64,000 bases of DNA from Gemmatimonas sp. (GTDB lineage: Bacteria; Gemmatimonadota; Gemmatimonadetes; Gemmatimonadales; Gemmatimonadaceae): NCBI RefSeq assembly GCF_027531815.1, contig NZ_JAPZSK010000006.1, forward strand, positions 124,001 to 188,000, written 5' to 3'. The translations under genes and the position numbers were made by a program. Positions 54,156-62,584 of this stretch are shown piece by piece. How positions within the stretch are numbered: the first letter of the stretch is position 1; each line of letters begins with the position of its first letter. The notes beneath the pieces were generated by a model. It saw nothing but the letters and a program-made list of their open reading frames with translations. It was not told the origin of the DNA and did no database searches.

Positions 54156-56891
54156 TCAGGCCACGTGCGCAGTGATGGCCGACGCCGCCGGGGACGCGAT
54201 ATGCCGCGCCATTCCGCCAGGCCATGTCTCATCGAAGATGCATACGTCGACCGCTTCGGTGTCGGCCGCCGCATCGCCGTGGGGAAAGCGCGCGACCGCC
54301 GCGCGCGCGCGACTGCTCCAGGGCTCCGCGTCGGTGCGCCGCGAGAGGCGGCTCCAACGATCCACCGCATCGCGCAGCCGGGACTGTGCGGCGAGCAGCA
54401 CGCCATCCATCCAGATGGCCTGGGGATGGTCAGCGTCGTGGCGCAGCACCCGATTCACCGCTACGCGCGCATCGGTGTGCCGTTCCTCGGCCAACAGCAC
54501 CTCGGCCAGCAATGCGAGCGCGTCGAGGTCGGTGGGTATGGCCATGAGGTGTTCCACCAGTACCGACCGCGCGTCTGGGAGACGGCGTGCGTCGCGATGT
54601 ACGCGTGCCAGCTCGACGACGGCGTCGGGCCAGCCGGGCGCGGCGGCGAGCGCCGCCACCAGCTCGAGACGTGCGGCAAGCAGATCGCCGCGGTCACGCA
54701 GCAGACGTGCGATCGCCACCCGTGGTGTGGGGCGCATGGGGTCGTGCGCGAGCGCGCGACGATAAAAGCCGAGCGCGAGCGGTTCGTCACGCAGACGCAC
54801 CGACACATCACCAGCGTAATGCAAAAGCGCCGGACTGGCCACGTCGCGCCGCAGCACGCGAAGCAGCGCGCTCCGTGCTTCGTCGCGATAGGCCGTATCG
54901 TCGTATGCCGTGAGGGAGGCCGCCAGCAGCACGAGGACGTCGACGCTGTCGTTCACCTGGCGCGACAGACGGCGCAGCAATGACAGTGCGCCCGCCTCGC
55001 GACGCAGCAGACACTCGGAGCGTGCCTCCCCCAGCGCGGCGCGTATCCAGAGCGCGCGCCAGACGGCGCGCTCATCCGACGACGCCGATGCCTCGGCCGC
55101 GTCTGCATCGGGGGCGAGGGCCGTCTCCAGCAGGTCACGCGCCGCGCGATAGCGCTCCACCGCTTCGCCGTGCAGGATACGCACGGCATAGTCGTCGGCC
55201 GCTTCGCAGTGACGACGGGCACGTTCGCCCACCGGCGGCAGCGCGGGCGTGTGGTGCGGCCGTTCCGGGAGCAGCGCGTCGACCTCGCGGTCGCCGATCG
55301 CCACGCCCACCAGCGGCGTGCCGCCCACCAGGCTCAGCAGATCCACCGGGCCCACGGCGTCGGGGCACTCGCGCTGCAGATCGATTCCCACCGTGAGGCG
55401 GTCCTCCTTGTGCACCGACGCCCCAGCGAGCGCGCGCTGGGTTTCGCGCACGGCGCCGTCGCCGTCGCCAAGTTGCTCGAGTACCCGGGCCAGGGCGTAG
55501 CGCGCCTCGGCGTGCGCCGGGCGCGCCTCGATGGCCTTGACCAAGGCAGCACGTGCCTCCTCGAGGCGTGCCGTTTGCGCCAGCACGCGCCCCAGCACAT
55601 GCCACACCTCGGCCTCCTGTGGGTGGAACTCGGCCAGCTCGCGCAGCAGCGACAGGGCGGCCACGGCATCGTCGTGCCGGACGTACCAGCGCGCAAGGTT
55701 GAGCTGAGCCAGCACCAGGGTGGGGTCGAGCTCGGCCGCGCGCAGGAAGGCCTCGCGCGCGGCCTGCGTATCGCCACGGTCGGCGAGCGCCACGCCGAGA
55801 TTGTTGTAGGCGAGGGCGTGGCGAGGATCAATACGCAGGGCCCGGCGATAGCTGTCGGCCGCACCGGCGACCTCACCGGCCTGATGCAGGGCCACGCCGT
55901 GCTCGTTCCACCCCCGCGCCGTTTCTTCCATGCCCAGCAACAGCTCGTACCGCGCACGAGCCGATGCCGAGTCGCCATCGAGCAGGTCCAGTTCGGCGAG
56001 GGCGTGTTGTACGAGTCGCACATCCTCGCCCTGGGCCAGGGCCCGTACGAATTCCACGCGCGCCTCGCGGAAGTACCCACGCTGCCGAAAAGCGAGGCCC
56101 AAGCCGTGGCGCGCGAGCGCTCCGTTGGGTTCGACGGTCATCACCCCGGCGGCGGCGGTGTCGTGATGCGCTGCCGTAGCCTCGATGACGAGATCCCCCT
56201 GCAGCGCTTCCAGCGCCGGATTGAGCTGCGCCGCACGGCGTGCGGCTTCGATAGCCGCCTCGTGATTGCCCATGTCCCCCAGCACGAACCCACGCAGCAG
56301 GTGCGCGTCAGCCTGGTCGGGGTATTCGCGCACCAGCGCCTCGAGACCAGCGAGCGCCTGTTCGTATTGCCCGCGCTGGTACAGCACCTCGGCCAGGTGG
56401 AGCCGGGCGTTGCCCACCGCTCCGGCATTGACGGCCCGCGCGAACCATCGCTGTGCCCGCCGGAGGTCGCCGGCACGCTGCTCGACGAGGCCGCGCTCGA
56501 ACAGCGCCTCGGCGTCGTCGGGATCCTCGGCGATCAGCGCATCGAGCTGGTGCACGGCCGCGTCGGTACGCCCCAGGAGGCGCACGAGCTGAGCCCGTTC
56601 ACGCAATGCCGCGCGGTCAGCGGGGTTGGCGGCGATGCGTGCCTCCACGACGGCGAGTCGCGCATCACATGCTCCCGGTTGCCTCGCAGCAATCTCGAGA
56701 TTGCGCGCAGCGGCGCGCATGCGCGGATCGAGCTCCAGCGCCCGGAGAAACGCGTCCACCGCTTCCGCGTGGAGCCCGCGGGTGTGGTACAGCACACCGA
56801 GGTTGTTGAACGCCCCCGGATCCTGCTGATCGATGCGATCAGCGAGGGCGCGCAAGAGACCGGTGTGGGAACCGGCTGGATTCGCCTGCAT
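54156..56891 (-). CDS. Large TPR-repeat protein of the chemosensory cluster
   Basis: A 911-residue soluble protein made mostly of TPR-type repeats. Clear copies are NLGVLYHTRGLHAEAVDAFL, YNNLGVALADRGDTQAAREA and VWHVLGRVLAQTARLEEARA. Around residues 500-570 a non-repeat stretch (VDLLSLVGGTPLVGVAIGDR) interrupts, then helical repeats resume to a short unrelated tail. The ATG at 56891 is 17 bases after cheC; the stop is 8 bases before the PATAN gene. A large interaction platform for the module is the natural reading; nothing in it looks catalytic. Confidence 0.8.
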   Translation of the reverse strand: MQANPAGSHTGLLRALADRIDQQDPGAFNNLGVLYHTRGLHAEAVDAFLRALELDPRMRAAARNLEIAARQPGACDARLAVVEARIAANPADRAALRERAQLVRLLGRTDAAVHQLDALIAEDPDDAEALFERGLVEQRAGDLRRAQRWFARAVNAGAVGNARLHLAEVLYQRGQYEQALAGLEALVREYPDQADAHLLRGFVLGDMGNHEAAIEAARRAAQLNPALEALQGDLVIEATAAHHDTAAAGVMTVEPNGALARHGLGLAFRQRGYFREARVEFVRALAQGEDVRLVQHALAELDLLDGDSASARARYELLLGMEETARGWNEHGVALHQAGEVAGAADSYRRALRIDPRHALAYNNLGVALADRGDTQAAREAFLRAAELDPTLVLAQLNLARWYVRHDDAVAALSLLRELAEFHPQEAEVWHVLGRVLAQTARLEEARAALVKAIEARPAHAEARYALARVLEQLGDGDGAVRETQRALAGASVHKEDRLTVGIDLQRECPDAVGPVDLLSLVGGTPLVGVAIGDREVDALLPERPHHTPALPPVGERARRHCEAADDYAVRILHGEAVERYRAARDLLETALAPDADAAEASASSDERAVWRALWIRAALGEARSECLLRREAGALSLLRRLSRQVNDSVDVLVLLAASLTAYDDTAYRDEARSALLRVLRRDVASPALLHYAGDVSVRLRDEPLALGFYRRALAHDPMRPTPRVAIARLLRDRGDLLAARLELVAALAAAPGWPDAVVELARVHRDARRLPDARSVLVEHLMAIPTDLDALALLAEVLLAEERHTDARVAVNRVLRHDADHPQAIWMDGVLLAAQSRLRDAVDRWSRLSRRTDAEPWSSRARAAVARFPHGDAAADTEAVDVCIFDETWPGGMARHIASPAASAITAHVA

Positions 56892-56908
56892 GGTACCGCG
56901 ACTCGCCG

Positions 56909-57697
56909 TCAGGCCAGGCGAATGGCGCGCAACATGACCTGCAGCGACGCCGGGTCGGGCAGCAGGAGGAAGTATCCGCGCAGCGTGAGATCGGCCTCGC
57001 GCAGCAGGAACTCACTCTCCACGCACAGCACCGAATCGGGATCGGGAGCGAATTCGCCGGCGGCGGTGGAAAGCACCGCCGCCGACATGTCGATCACGAG
57101 GGTGGGCGGCGACGGCAACAGCAGCATGCCGAGAAAATCGCTGAGGGCATTCATGTAGGCCCCGCTGAGGATGTTCCCCGTTTCCTTGATGGCCGATGAC
57201 TCGAGCGCACTGAACGCGACGGAACTTCCCACGGGCCGCCGCAACATGAGCTCCGCCAACCGCATGACGGTAGGCTTGGGGAACACCAGCAACGTGCGTC
57301 CCGACAGATCGCCGAGCATGTGCATCATGACGGCCGCCACGGGCTCCTCGTGCGGCGACACCTGGGCGGGCAGTTCCTCCAGGCTCGCGAGGCAGATGGC
57401 GGGCACCTTGATCATGATGGTGCTACCGGTCATTTGCGAGAGGGCGGTGGCGGCGTGGCCAGCACCGATGTTCGCGATTTCCCGCAGCGCATCGAGCTGG
57501 ATGCTCTTGAGGGGGTGGACCGGGGGAGCGGGTCGCGGCGCCGACGACGCGGTACCGCCACGGGGCATTGCCGTGGTCACGGCGCGCCCTGCGGACGCCG
57601 GCGCAACGGCTGACCCGTCGGCGCGCGCGTGGCTGATGTCGTTGTGCTGCATGATCACGTCCGCCATGAATGAGACATCCCCGTTCGCCACCGTCAC
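56909..57697 (-). CDS. cheC: CheC-type CheY-P phosphatase
   Basis: Dephosphorylates CheY-P. It has 262 residues: a Pro/Ala-rich N-terminal segment of about 60, then the CheC fold. Both phosphatase signatures are present: DALREIANIGAG (Glu73, Asn76) and IKETGNILSGAYMNAL (Glu172, Asn175), so both active sites look complete. The GTG at 57697 overlaps the cheA TGA as GTGA; an ATG at 57667 is an alternative. The long N-terminal segment is unusual for CheC. It probably works with CheD (48287-48778). Confidence 0.9.
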   Translation of the reverse strand: MTVANGDVSFMADVIMQHNDISHARADGSAVAPASAGRAVTTAMPRGGTASSAPRPAPPVHPLKSIQLDALREIANIGAGHAATALSQMTGSTIMIKVPAICLASLEELPAQVSPHEEPVAAVMMHMLGDLSGRTLLVFPKPTVMRLAELMLRRPVGSSVAFSALESSAIKETGNILSGAYMNALSDFLGMLLLPSPPTLVIDMSAAVLSTAAGEFAPDPDSVLCVESEFLLREADLTLRGYFLLLPDPASLQVMLRAIRLA

Positions 57698-59634
57698 ACG
57701 ACGCTCGGCACATCGATGATGAGTGCCGGGCTGCCGTCGCCAAGCACGGTGGCACCGCTGAACCACGGTGCCGCTCCGTGCACCACGTCGAGCGGTTTGA
57801 CCACGATGTCCTGCTGGGCGACCAGTGTGTCGACCAGCAGCGCTGCGCGGCGACCGCCAGCGTCGACGATGGCGAGATGACGATCGCCCGCCGCGTCATC
57901 GTGGCGTTCGAGGGTGGACGACCGAGTGAGCCCGAAGAGTTCATCGAGCGCCACCAGCGGAACGAGGTCGTCACGAATGGTGACGGCGGGGCGCTCTGTG
58001 TGATGCACCCGCAGGGATTCGTGATACTCCGTGGCCTCGCTGACGTGGATCGCGGGGAGGGCGAAGGTGCATCCGGCCACCTCCACGAGCAGCGCGCGTG
58101 TGATGGTCAGCGAGACCGGCAGGCGTAGCGTGACCACCGTTCCGGTGCCCTCGATGGTCTCGAGCTCGAGCTGCCCACCCAGAGCGCGCACACGCGTGTT
58201 CACGACATCCACGCCCACGCCGCGTCCCGACAGGGTCGTCACGCGGCGCGCCGTGGAGAAGCCGGGATGCGCAATGATCCGCAGCAACGCGTCGTCGTCC
58301 AGCTGCTGTACCTCAGCCGCGACGAGCCCCTGCGCTCTCGCGCGCTCCAGCACCGCGTGTCGGTCGATCCCGCGTCCGTCATCCTGCACCTGAATGATCA
58401 CGCTGGCGCGATCGCGCACCGCGCGCAGCGTGAGCTCACCACGCGCCGCCTTGCCGACCGCCACTCGCCCGGCCGCGTCTTCGATGCCGTGATCGAGCGC
58501 ATTCCGCAGCAGGTGCAGCAGGGGATCGCCGATGGCCTCCAGCAGCGACCGATCGATCTCGATGTCCCGCCCTTCCATGGTGAAGGCCACCTCCTTGCCC
58601 AATTCGTGACTCACGTCGCGAACCAGGCGGGGAAAGCGGTCGAACACCTGCCCTACGGGCAGCAGACGCGCCTGCAGCACTTCGTCCTGGAGTGTGCTCA
58701 CGAGGCGCGCGGCGTCACGCGCAGCGCGCAACACGTCGCGATCGGGGTGGTCGAGGGCCTCGATGGCGCGCAGGAGGCGATCACGGGTGATGACCAGCTC
58801 CCCGGCAAGATCCAGCAGCGTGTCGAGGCGCCGGGGGTCGATGCGCACGGTTCGTGTCGTCGCCGGCGCGACCGCACGGACCCGCTGCTGGACCGCTTGT
58901 GTGGCTCCAGCCGGCACACGCACATAGACCTGTGCCACATCGCCGGCGGCGCGCACCGCCTGCTCGAGCGCCTCATCGGTGACGTTGCTGGCCAGGACGA
59001 CGCGAAAGCGGCCGTCGAACGTCTCGTCCTGCCAGCGCGGCTGCTCGGGATGCGTGCCGCGGATCTGCCCGAGTGTACCGAGCTTGGTCAGGACCAGCAT
59101 GGCGCGCACGCCCTTGAGCGGGCAATCGTCCACGAGATGCACGTCGAGGTGGCGAATCGTGGCGGCGGCGGCACCGTCGACCGCCGGCCCCGGCACTGGC
59201 AGCGCGTCCTTCGTGGTGTCGGATGCCAGCGGCGTCGACACCGGCGGGCGGAGTCGCACGAGCAGGCTCCCAACCATCGCGGGCGCCGTTTCTCCCCCGC
59301 ACACCACATCGGCAATCGCGGCGCGCAGCACGTCGGTGCCCTCGAAGAGCAAGGCCAGCAGCTCCGCGTGCACCGCCTCATCTCCACGTCGCACCGGCTC
59401 GCATCGCGATTCGAGGGCATGCGCGACGCGTTCGACGGTGCCATAGCCCATCGAGCCGGCCATGCCCTTGATCGTGTGCATCCCGCGAAAGAGCGTAGCC
59501 ACCAGCTCGCTCGTGTCGAGCGGGCTCGCCGCGGTGCGTCCAGCCTCCTCGAGCGCCAGCAGCGTCGCGTCGAGCTCCGCCAGATGTTCGCGCGCTTCGG
59601 CCTGAAAGAGGGCCGCATAGCGCGCCGTGTCCAT
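57694..59634 (-). CDS. cheA: Chemotaxis histidine kinase CheA
   Basis: Autophosphorylating kinase of the array. It has 646 residues: one HPt domain with MHTIKGMAG (His53), a second alpha/beta domain (about 163-258, HLDVHLVDDCPLKGVRAML) in the place of the CheY-binding P2, the dimerisation helices (LDTLLDLAGELVITRDRLL), the ATP domain (LLHLLRNALDHGIE, QDDGRGID, LSGRGVGVDVV) and a C-terminal CheW-like domain. No receiver is attached. The ATG at 59634 gives a standard HPt start; it lies 14 bases after cheY. Confidence 0.96.
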   Translation of the reverse strand: MDTARYAALFQAEAREHLAELDATLLALEEAGRTAASPLDTSELVATLFRGMHTIKGMAGSMGYGTVERVAHALESRCEPVRRGDEAVHAELLALLFEGTDVLRAAIADVVCGGETAPAMVGSLLVRLRPPVSTPLASDTTKDALPVPGPAVDGAAAATIRHLDVHLVDDCPLKGVRAMLVLTKLGTLGQIRGTHPEQPRWQDETFDGRFRVVLASNVTDEALEQAVRAAGDVAQVYVRVPAGATQAVQQRVRAVAPATTRTVRIDPRRLDTLLDLAGELVITRDRLLRAIEALDHPDRDVLRAARDAARLVSTLQDEVLQARLLPVGQVFDRFPRLVRDVSHELGKEVAFTMEGRDIEIDRSLLEAIGDPLLHLLRNALDHGIEDAAGRVAVGKAARGELTLRAVRDRASVIIQVQDDGRGIDRHAVLERARAQGLVAAEVQQLDDDALLRIIAHPGFSTARRVTTLSGRGVGVDVVNTRVRALGGQLELETIEGTGTVVTLRLPVSLTITRALLVEVAGCTFALPAIHVSEATEYHESLRVHHTERPAVTIRDDLVPLVALDELFGLTRSSTLERHDDAAGDRHLAIVDAGGRRAALLVDTLVAQQDIVVKPLDVVHGAAPWFSGATVLGDGSPALIIDVPSVV

Positions 59635-59648
59635 CAGGATGCTCCGGG

Positions 59649-60014
59649 TCAGGCGGCGAGTACGCGGTTCACCGCTTCCAGCACCCGACTGGGCTGGAAC
59701 GGCTTGACCACGAAGTCCTTCGCGCCTGCCTGGATGGCCTCCACCACGAGCGCCTGCTGGCCCATGGCGCTGCACATGAGGATGCGGGCGTGCGGATCGT
59801 GCGAGGTGATCTCACGCACGGCATCGATGCCCCCCATGTCGGGCATCACGATGTCCATGGTGACGAGATCCGGGCGCAGGTGCTTGTACTTCTCCACGGC
59901 CTGGACACCGGTTTCGGCTTCGCCGACCACCTCGAATCCTGCCTGGGTGAGGATGTCCCCCACCATGGTGCGCATGAAGATCGCGTCGTCGCAGATCAGT
60001 ACCGTCTTGCTCAC
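59649..60014 (-). CDS. cheY: CheY-type response regulator
   Basis: A stand-alone receiver of 121 residues with CDD (9-10 acidic pair), the phospho-acceptor in VTMDIVMPDM (Asp54), LMCSAMG (Ser) and DFVVKPFQ (Lys). It lacks any output domain, so it acts through binding a target. The start is GTG at 60014, overlapping cheW as GTGA. Confidence 0.96.
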   Translation of the reverse strand: MSKTVLICDDAIFMRTMVGDILTQAGFEVVGEAETGVQAVEKYKHLRPDLVTMDIVMPDMGGIDAVREITSHDPHARILMCSAMGQQALVVEAIQAGAKDFVVKPFQPSRVLEAVNRVLAA

Positions 60015-60496
60015 CGTGTTCTCTCCTCGGCTGAATGCAGATGCCGCGCACAGAGCGCGACCGCGTCCAGGACGGTGGCGCCAGCGGGTCCGTCCGGATC
60101 TTCCGGCGCGGCCGTGCGAACATCCAGGACACGATCCACGGCAAGCCCGATCGGCCGGGCGCCGTACTGGAGGAGGACGATCGACCCCGGTGTAACGGCA
60201 CGCTCTCCGGTTCGGAGCGCCTGCAGGTCCAGCACGGTGACGATGGCGCCCCGCACGTTCACGATGCCCGCCTGCAGCGGCGGAGTGCCTGGCACGGGAC
60301 GGACCCCGCCGGGGCGTACGACTTCACGTACCTGGGTCACGGGGATGCCGAAGACCGCCTCTCCGGAGGTCACGACCAGCCACTGCGGCCGGGCCTCTTC
60401 CACGCGCTCCACGCCCTCCACGCCCTCCACGGCGTCAGTCGGCGGTGTGTCGGGCAGCGGGGGGGTCGTCGGTGGTCCGATAGAATCCGAAGACAT
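60011..60496 (-). CDS. cheW: Chemotaxis coupling protein CheW
   Basis: Links receptors to CheA. It is 161 residues from the ATG at 60496, which has AGGA 8 bases upstream. The CheW fold runs WLVVTSGEAVFGIPVTQVRE, VPGTPPLQAGIVNVRGAIV and LQYGARPIGLAVDRVLDV. The N-terminal tail contains VEGVEGVERVEE, coded by a repeated 9-base unit. The ATG start overlaps rluD by 62 bases; GTG codons at 60430 and below, right after the rluD stop, are rival starts. Confidence 0.9.
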   Translation of the reverse strand: MSSDSIGPPTTPPLPDTPPTDAVEGVEGVERVEEARPQWLVVTSGEAVFGIPVTQVREVVRPGGVRPVPGTPPLQAGIVNVRGAIVTVLDLQALRTGERAVTPGSIVLLQYGARPIGLAVDRVLDVRTAAPEDPDGPAGATVLDAVALCARHLHSAEERTR

Positions 60497-61451
60497 CGAG
60501 CGGGTCCTGATGCGTGGCGAGCTCCGGCATGTCGCTGAGGGTGGCCAGCGACTGACGCAGGTCGGGGGGCAGCGGCGAGCGGAGATCGATCACGTTGCCG
60601 GAGACGGGGTGCTTGAAGCGAAGCCAGGCGGCGTGGAGGAAGTGACGACGCGGCGGCAGCGCGGCCAGCTTGCGCCCGCCGCCACCGCCGTAGACATCGT
60701 CGCCGATCACCGGGTGCCCCACGCTCGACAGGTGGACGCGGATCTGGTGGGTGCGTCCACTGTGCAGGTGGGCGCGCAACAGGTCCACACTGTCGAAGCG
60801 CGCCAGCCGGATGAAATCCGTACGGGCTGCCTTCCCCCCGGGGACGACTGCCATGCGGGTTCGGTCTCGCGGATCCCGCGCGAGGGGCTGGTCGACGGTG
60901 AGGGTATCGCCACTGAGATGCCCCCAACAGACCGCGACGTAGCGGCGCGTGACCTGCCGGGCGGCGAGGGCGGTACTGAGGATGCGGTGGGAGGCATCGG
61001 TCTTCGCCACGACCAGCAATCCCGAGGTGTCCTTGTCGAGGCGGTGCACCAATCCCGCCCGGTCTTCCCCACCCCCTTCCGCCAGCGGCTCGCCCCGTCC
61101 GACCAGCGCATTCACGAGGGTACCCGACCAGTTGCCCGGAGCGGGGTGCACGACCATGCCGGCCGGCTTGTTCACCACGAGGAGATGCTCGTCCTCGAAC
61201 ACGATATCGAGCGGGATCTGCTCGGGGACGATATCGCGGCCGGGCGGCGGCGGCACCACCACGCCAATGCGATCCCCCTCTTCGGTGCGATAGCTGGCCT
61301 TGGCTCGCGTCCCATTCACGAGCACGTGGCCGTTGGCGATCAGCGTGGCTGCCTGCGTGCGCGACACCCCGGCGCTCCGCGCCACGAGCAGATCGAGCCG
61401 CTCACCGGTGTCGTCGTGAACCGTGACCTGGAAGGTGCGCTCCGCGCTCAC
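60435..61451 (-). CDS. rluD: 23S rRNA pseudouridine synthase RluD-type
   Basis: Makes pseudouridines in 23S rRNA. It has 338 residues. An S4 RNA-binding domain (about 16-75, RLDLLVARSAGVSRTQAATL) precedes the RluA-type catalytic domain with HRLDKDTSGLLVVAKT (catalytic Asp139) and RAHLHSGRTHQIRVHL. The GTG at 61451 overlaps the lspA stop as GTGA. The C-terminal 60 residues run into the cheW start. Confidence 0.93.
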   Translation of the reverse strand: MSAERTFQVTVHDDTGERLDLLVARSAGVSRTQAATLIANGHVLVNGTRAKASYRTEEGDRIGVVVPPPPGRDIVPEQIPLDIVFEDEHLLVVNKPAGMVVHPAPGNWSGTLVNALVGRGEPLAEGGGEDRAGLVHRLDKDTSGLLVVAKTDASHRILSTALAARQVTRRYVAVCWGHLSGDTLTVDQPLARDPRDRTRMAVVPGGKAARTDFIRLARFDSVDLLRAHLHSGRTHQIRVHLSSVGHPVIGDDVYGGGGGRKLAALPPRRHFLHAAWLRFKHPVSGNVIDLRSPLPPDLRQSLATLSDMPELATHQDPLDVFGFYRTTDDPPAARHTAD

Positions 61452-62044
61452 GCCGCGGGGCCATCGGGGGTCGGCTGCTGTGCCTTCGCCGCCGACTGGA
61501 GCGCCTGATCTTCCTGCCAGAGGGCAATGACCAGGCACGCTGCCCCGATGGTGACGGCGGTGTCGGCCACGTTGAAGGTCCAGAAGCGCGTTGTGCCGAT
61601 CCCGATGTCGATGAAGTCCACGACGCCCTCGCGCAGGCGGATGCGATCGAGCAGGTTGCCGATGGCGCCCCCCACGATGACGGGTACGCCGAAGGTAGCC
61701 AGACGCGAGGTCCGCGTGAGATCACTGGTGGCCCGCAGCAGCACGACGACGATGCAGATGCTGAGCACGGCGAAGATCCACCGCGATCCGGGGCCCAGAT
61801 GCATGCCGAACGCGGCGCCGGGATTGTACGAGAGCGTGAAGCGCACCACATCGCCGATGATGCGATGCGGCATGTGCCGCGGCACCAGGTGTTCGACCGC
61901 GAGCGCCTTGGTGACGAAGTCAGCCGCCACCGTAACGGCCACGATGATCCAGAACGGGACGGTGGTGGACGCGGCGGGGCGGTCGCTGAGTGCCACGTGC
62001 GCGGCGGCCGTGCGCGCGGCGGATGGCCGAGTGTTCGACGCCAT
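61448..62044 (-). CDS. lspA: Lipoprotein signal peptidase, second copy
   Basis: Aspartic protease that removes the signal peptide of diacylglyceryl-prolipoprotein. It has 198 residues and four helices. YNPGAAFGMHLGPGSRW, GGAIGNLLDRI (Asp133) and FWTFNVADTAV (Asp161) supply the catalytic pair, so it looks active. An N-terminal extension of about 30 residues, Ala/Ser-rich, and a C-terminal Gln/Ala tail set it apart from its neighbour. The ATG at 62044 lies 2 bases after the first copy's stop. Confidence 0.92.
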   Translation of the reverse strand: MASNTRPSAARTAAAHVALSDRPAASTTVPFWIIVAVTVAADFVTKALAVEHLVPRHMPHRIIGDVVRFTLSYNPGAAFGMHLGPGSRWIFAVLSICIVVVLLRATSDLTRTSRLATFGVPVIVGGAIGNLLDRIRLREGVVDFIDIGIGTTRFWTFNVADTAVTIGAACLVIALWQEDQALQSAAKAQQPTPDGPAA

Positions 62045-62046
62045 GA

Positions 62047-62583
62047 TTACGGAGCGAGGTCGCGTGAATCGGTGGGCGACGGCGTGGCCGCCTCGCCGGC
62101 GGCGGCCTGCGCCGCCAGCTCGCGACGCTCTTCCTGCCACAGCACGAGGGCCAGGAGGAACGCGCCGCTGCTCACCGCGATGTCGGCGATGTTGAAGGTC
62201 GGCCACCGGTGCACGCCGAACCCGATATCGAGGAAATCCACCACCCCGTACTCGGAACGAATGCGATCGATCACGTTGCCCACGGCACCGGCCGCCACCA
62301 GCGCGATAGCCAGCACGCGCCGGTAATCGTCATTCTCGGTGTGCTGGTACAGACGGCCCAGAATGACGAGCGCCCCGGCGGTGAGGCCCATGAAGAGCCA
62401 GCGCGAATACGGACCGAGGTGCAGCCCGAAGGCCGCCCCCGGATTGTAGACGAGCGCGAAGCGGAACCACTCGCCGAAGACCGGCCGAGGGGTCGCCGCC
62501 AACGTCGCCTCGGCCACCAGTTTGGTGATCTGATCCAGCAGGACGATGACGACAAAAACGGGAATCGCGAGAATCGCCTTCAC
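62047..62583 (-). CDS. lspA: Lipoprotein signal peptidase, first copy
   Basis: Same activity as its downstream neighbour. It has 178 residues and four helices, with LLDQITKL in the first helix, YNPGAAFGLHLGPYSRW, AVGNVIDRI (Asp106) and FNIADIAV (Asp134). The start is GTG at 62583, with AGGGA about 6 bases upstream and the dksA-type stop just before it. The charged Glu/Ala-rich tail is cytoplasmic. The two copies align along their length but differ clearly, so the duplication is not recent. Confidence 0.93.
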   Translation of the reverse strand: MKAILAIPVFVVIVLLDQITKLVAEATLAATPRPVFGEWFRFALVYNPGAAFGLHLGPYSRWLFMGLTAGALVILGRLYQHTENDDYRRVLAIALVAAGAVGNVIDRIRSEYGVVDFLDIGFGVHRWPTFNIADIAVSSGAFLLALVLWQEERRELAAQAAAGEAATPSPTDSRDLAP

Positions 62584-62584
62584 G

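Noticed and set aside
44765-60496. Horizontally acquired island around the chemosensory genes
   Set aside because: No integrase, transposase, tRNA-flanked direct repeats or composition change was seen; overlaps run smoothly into rluD and lspA. The tRNA-Val beyond the left end lacks a repeated 3' copy that I could find.
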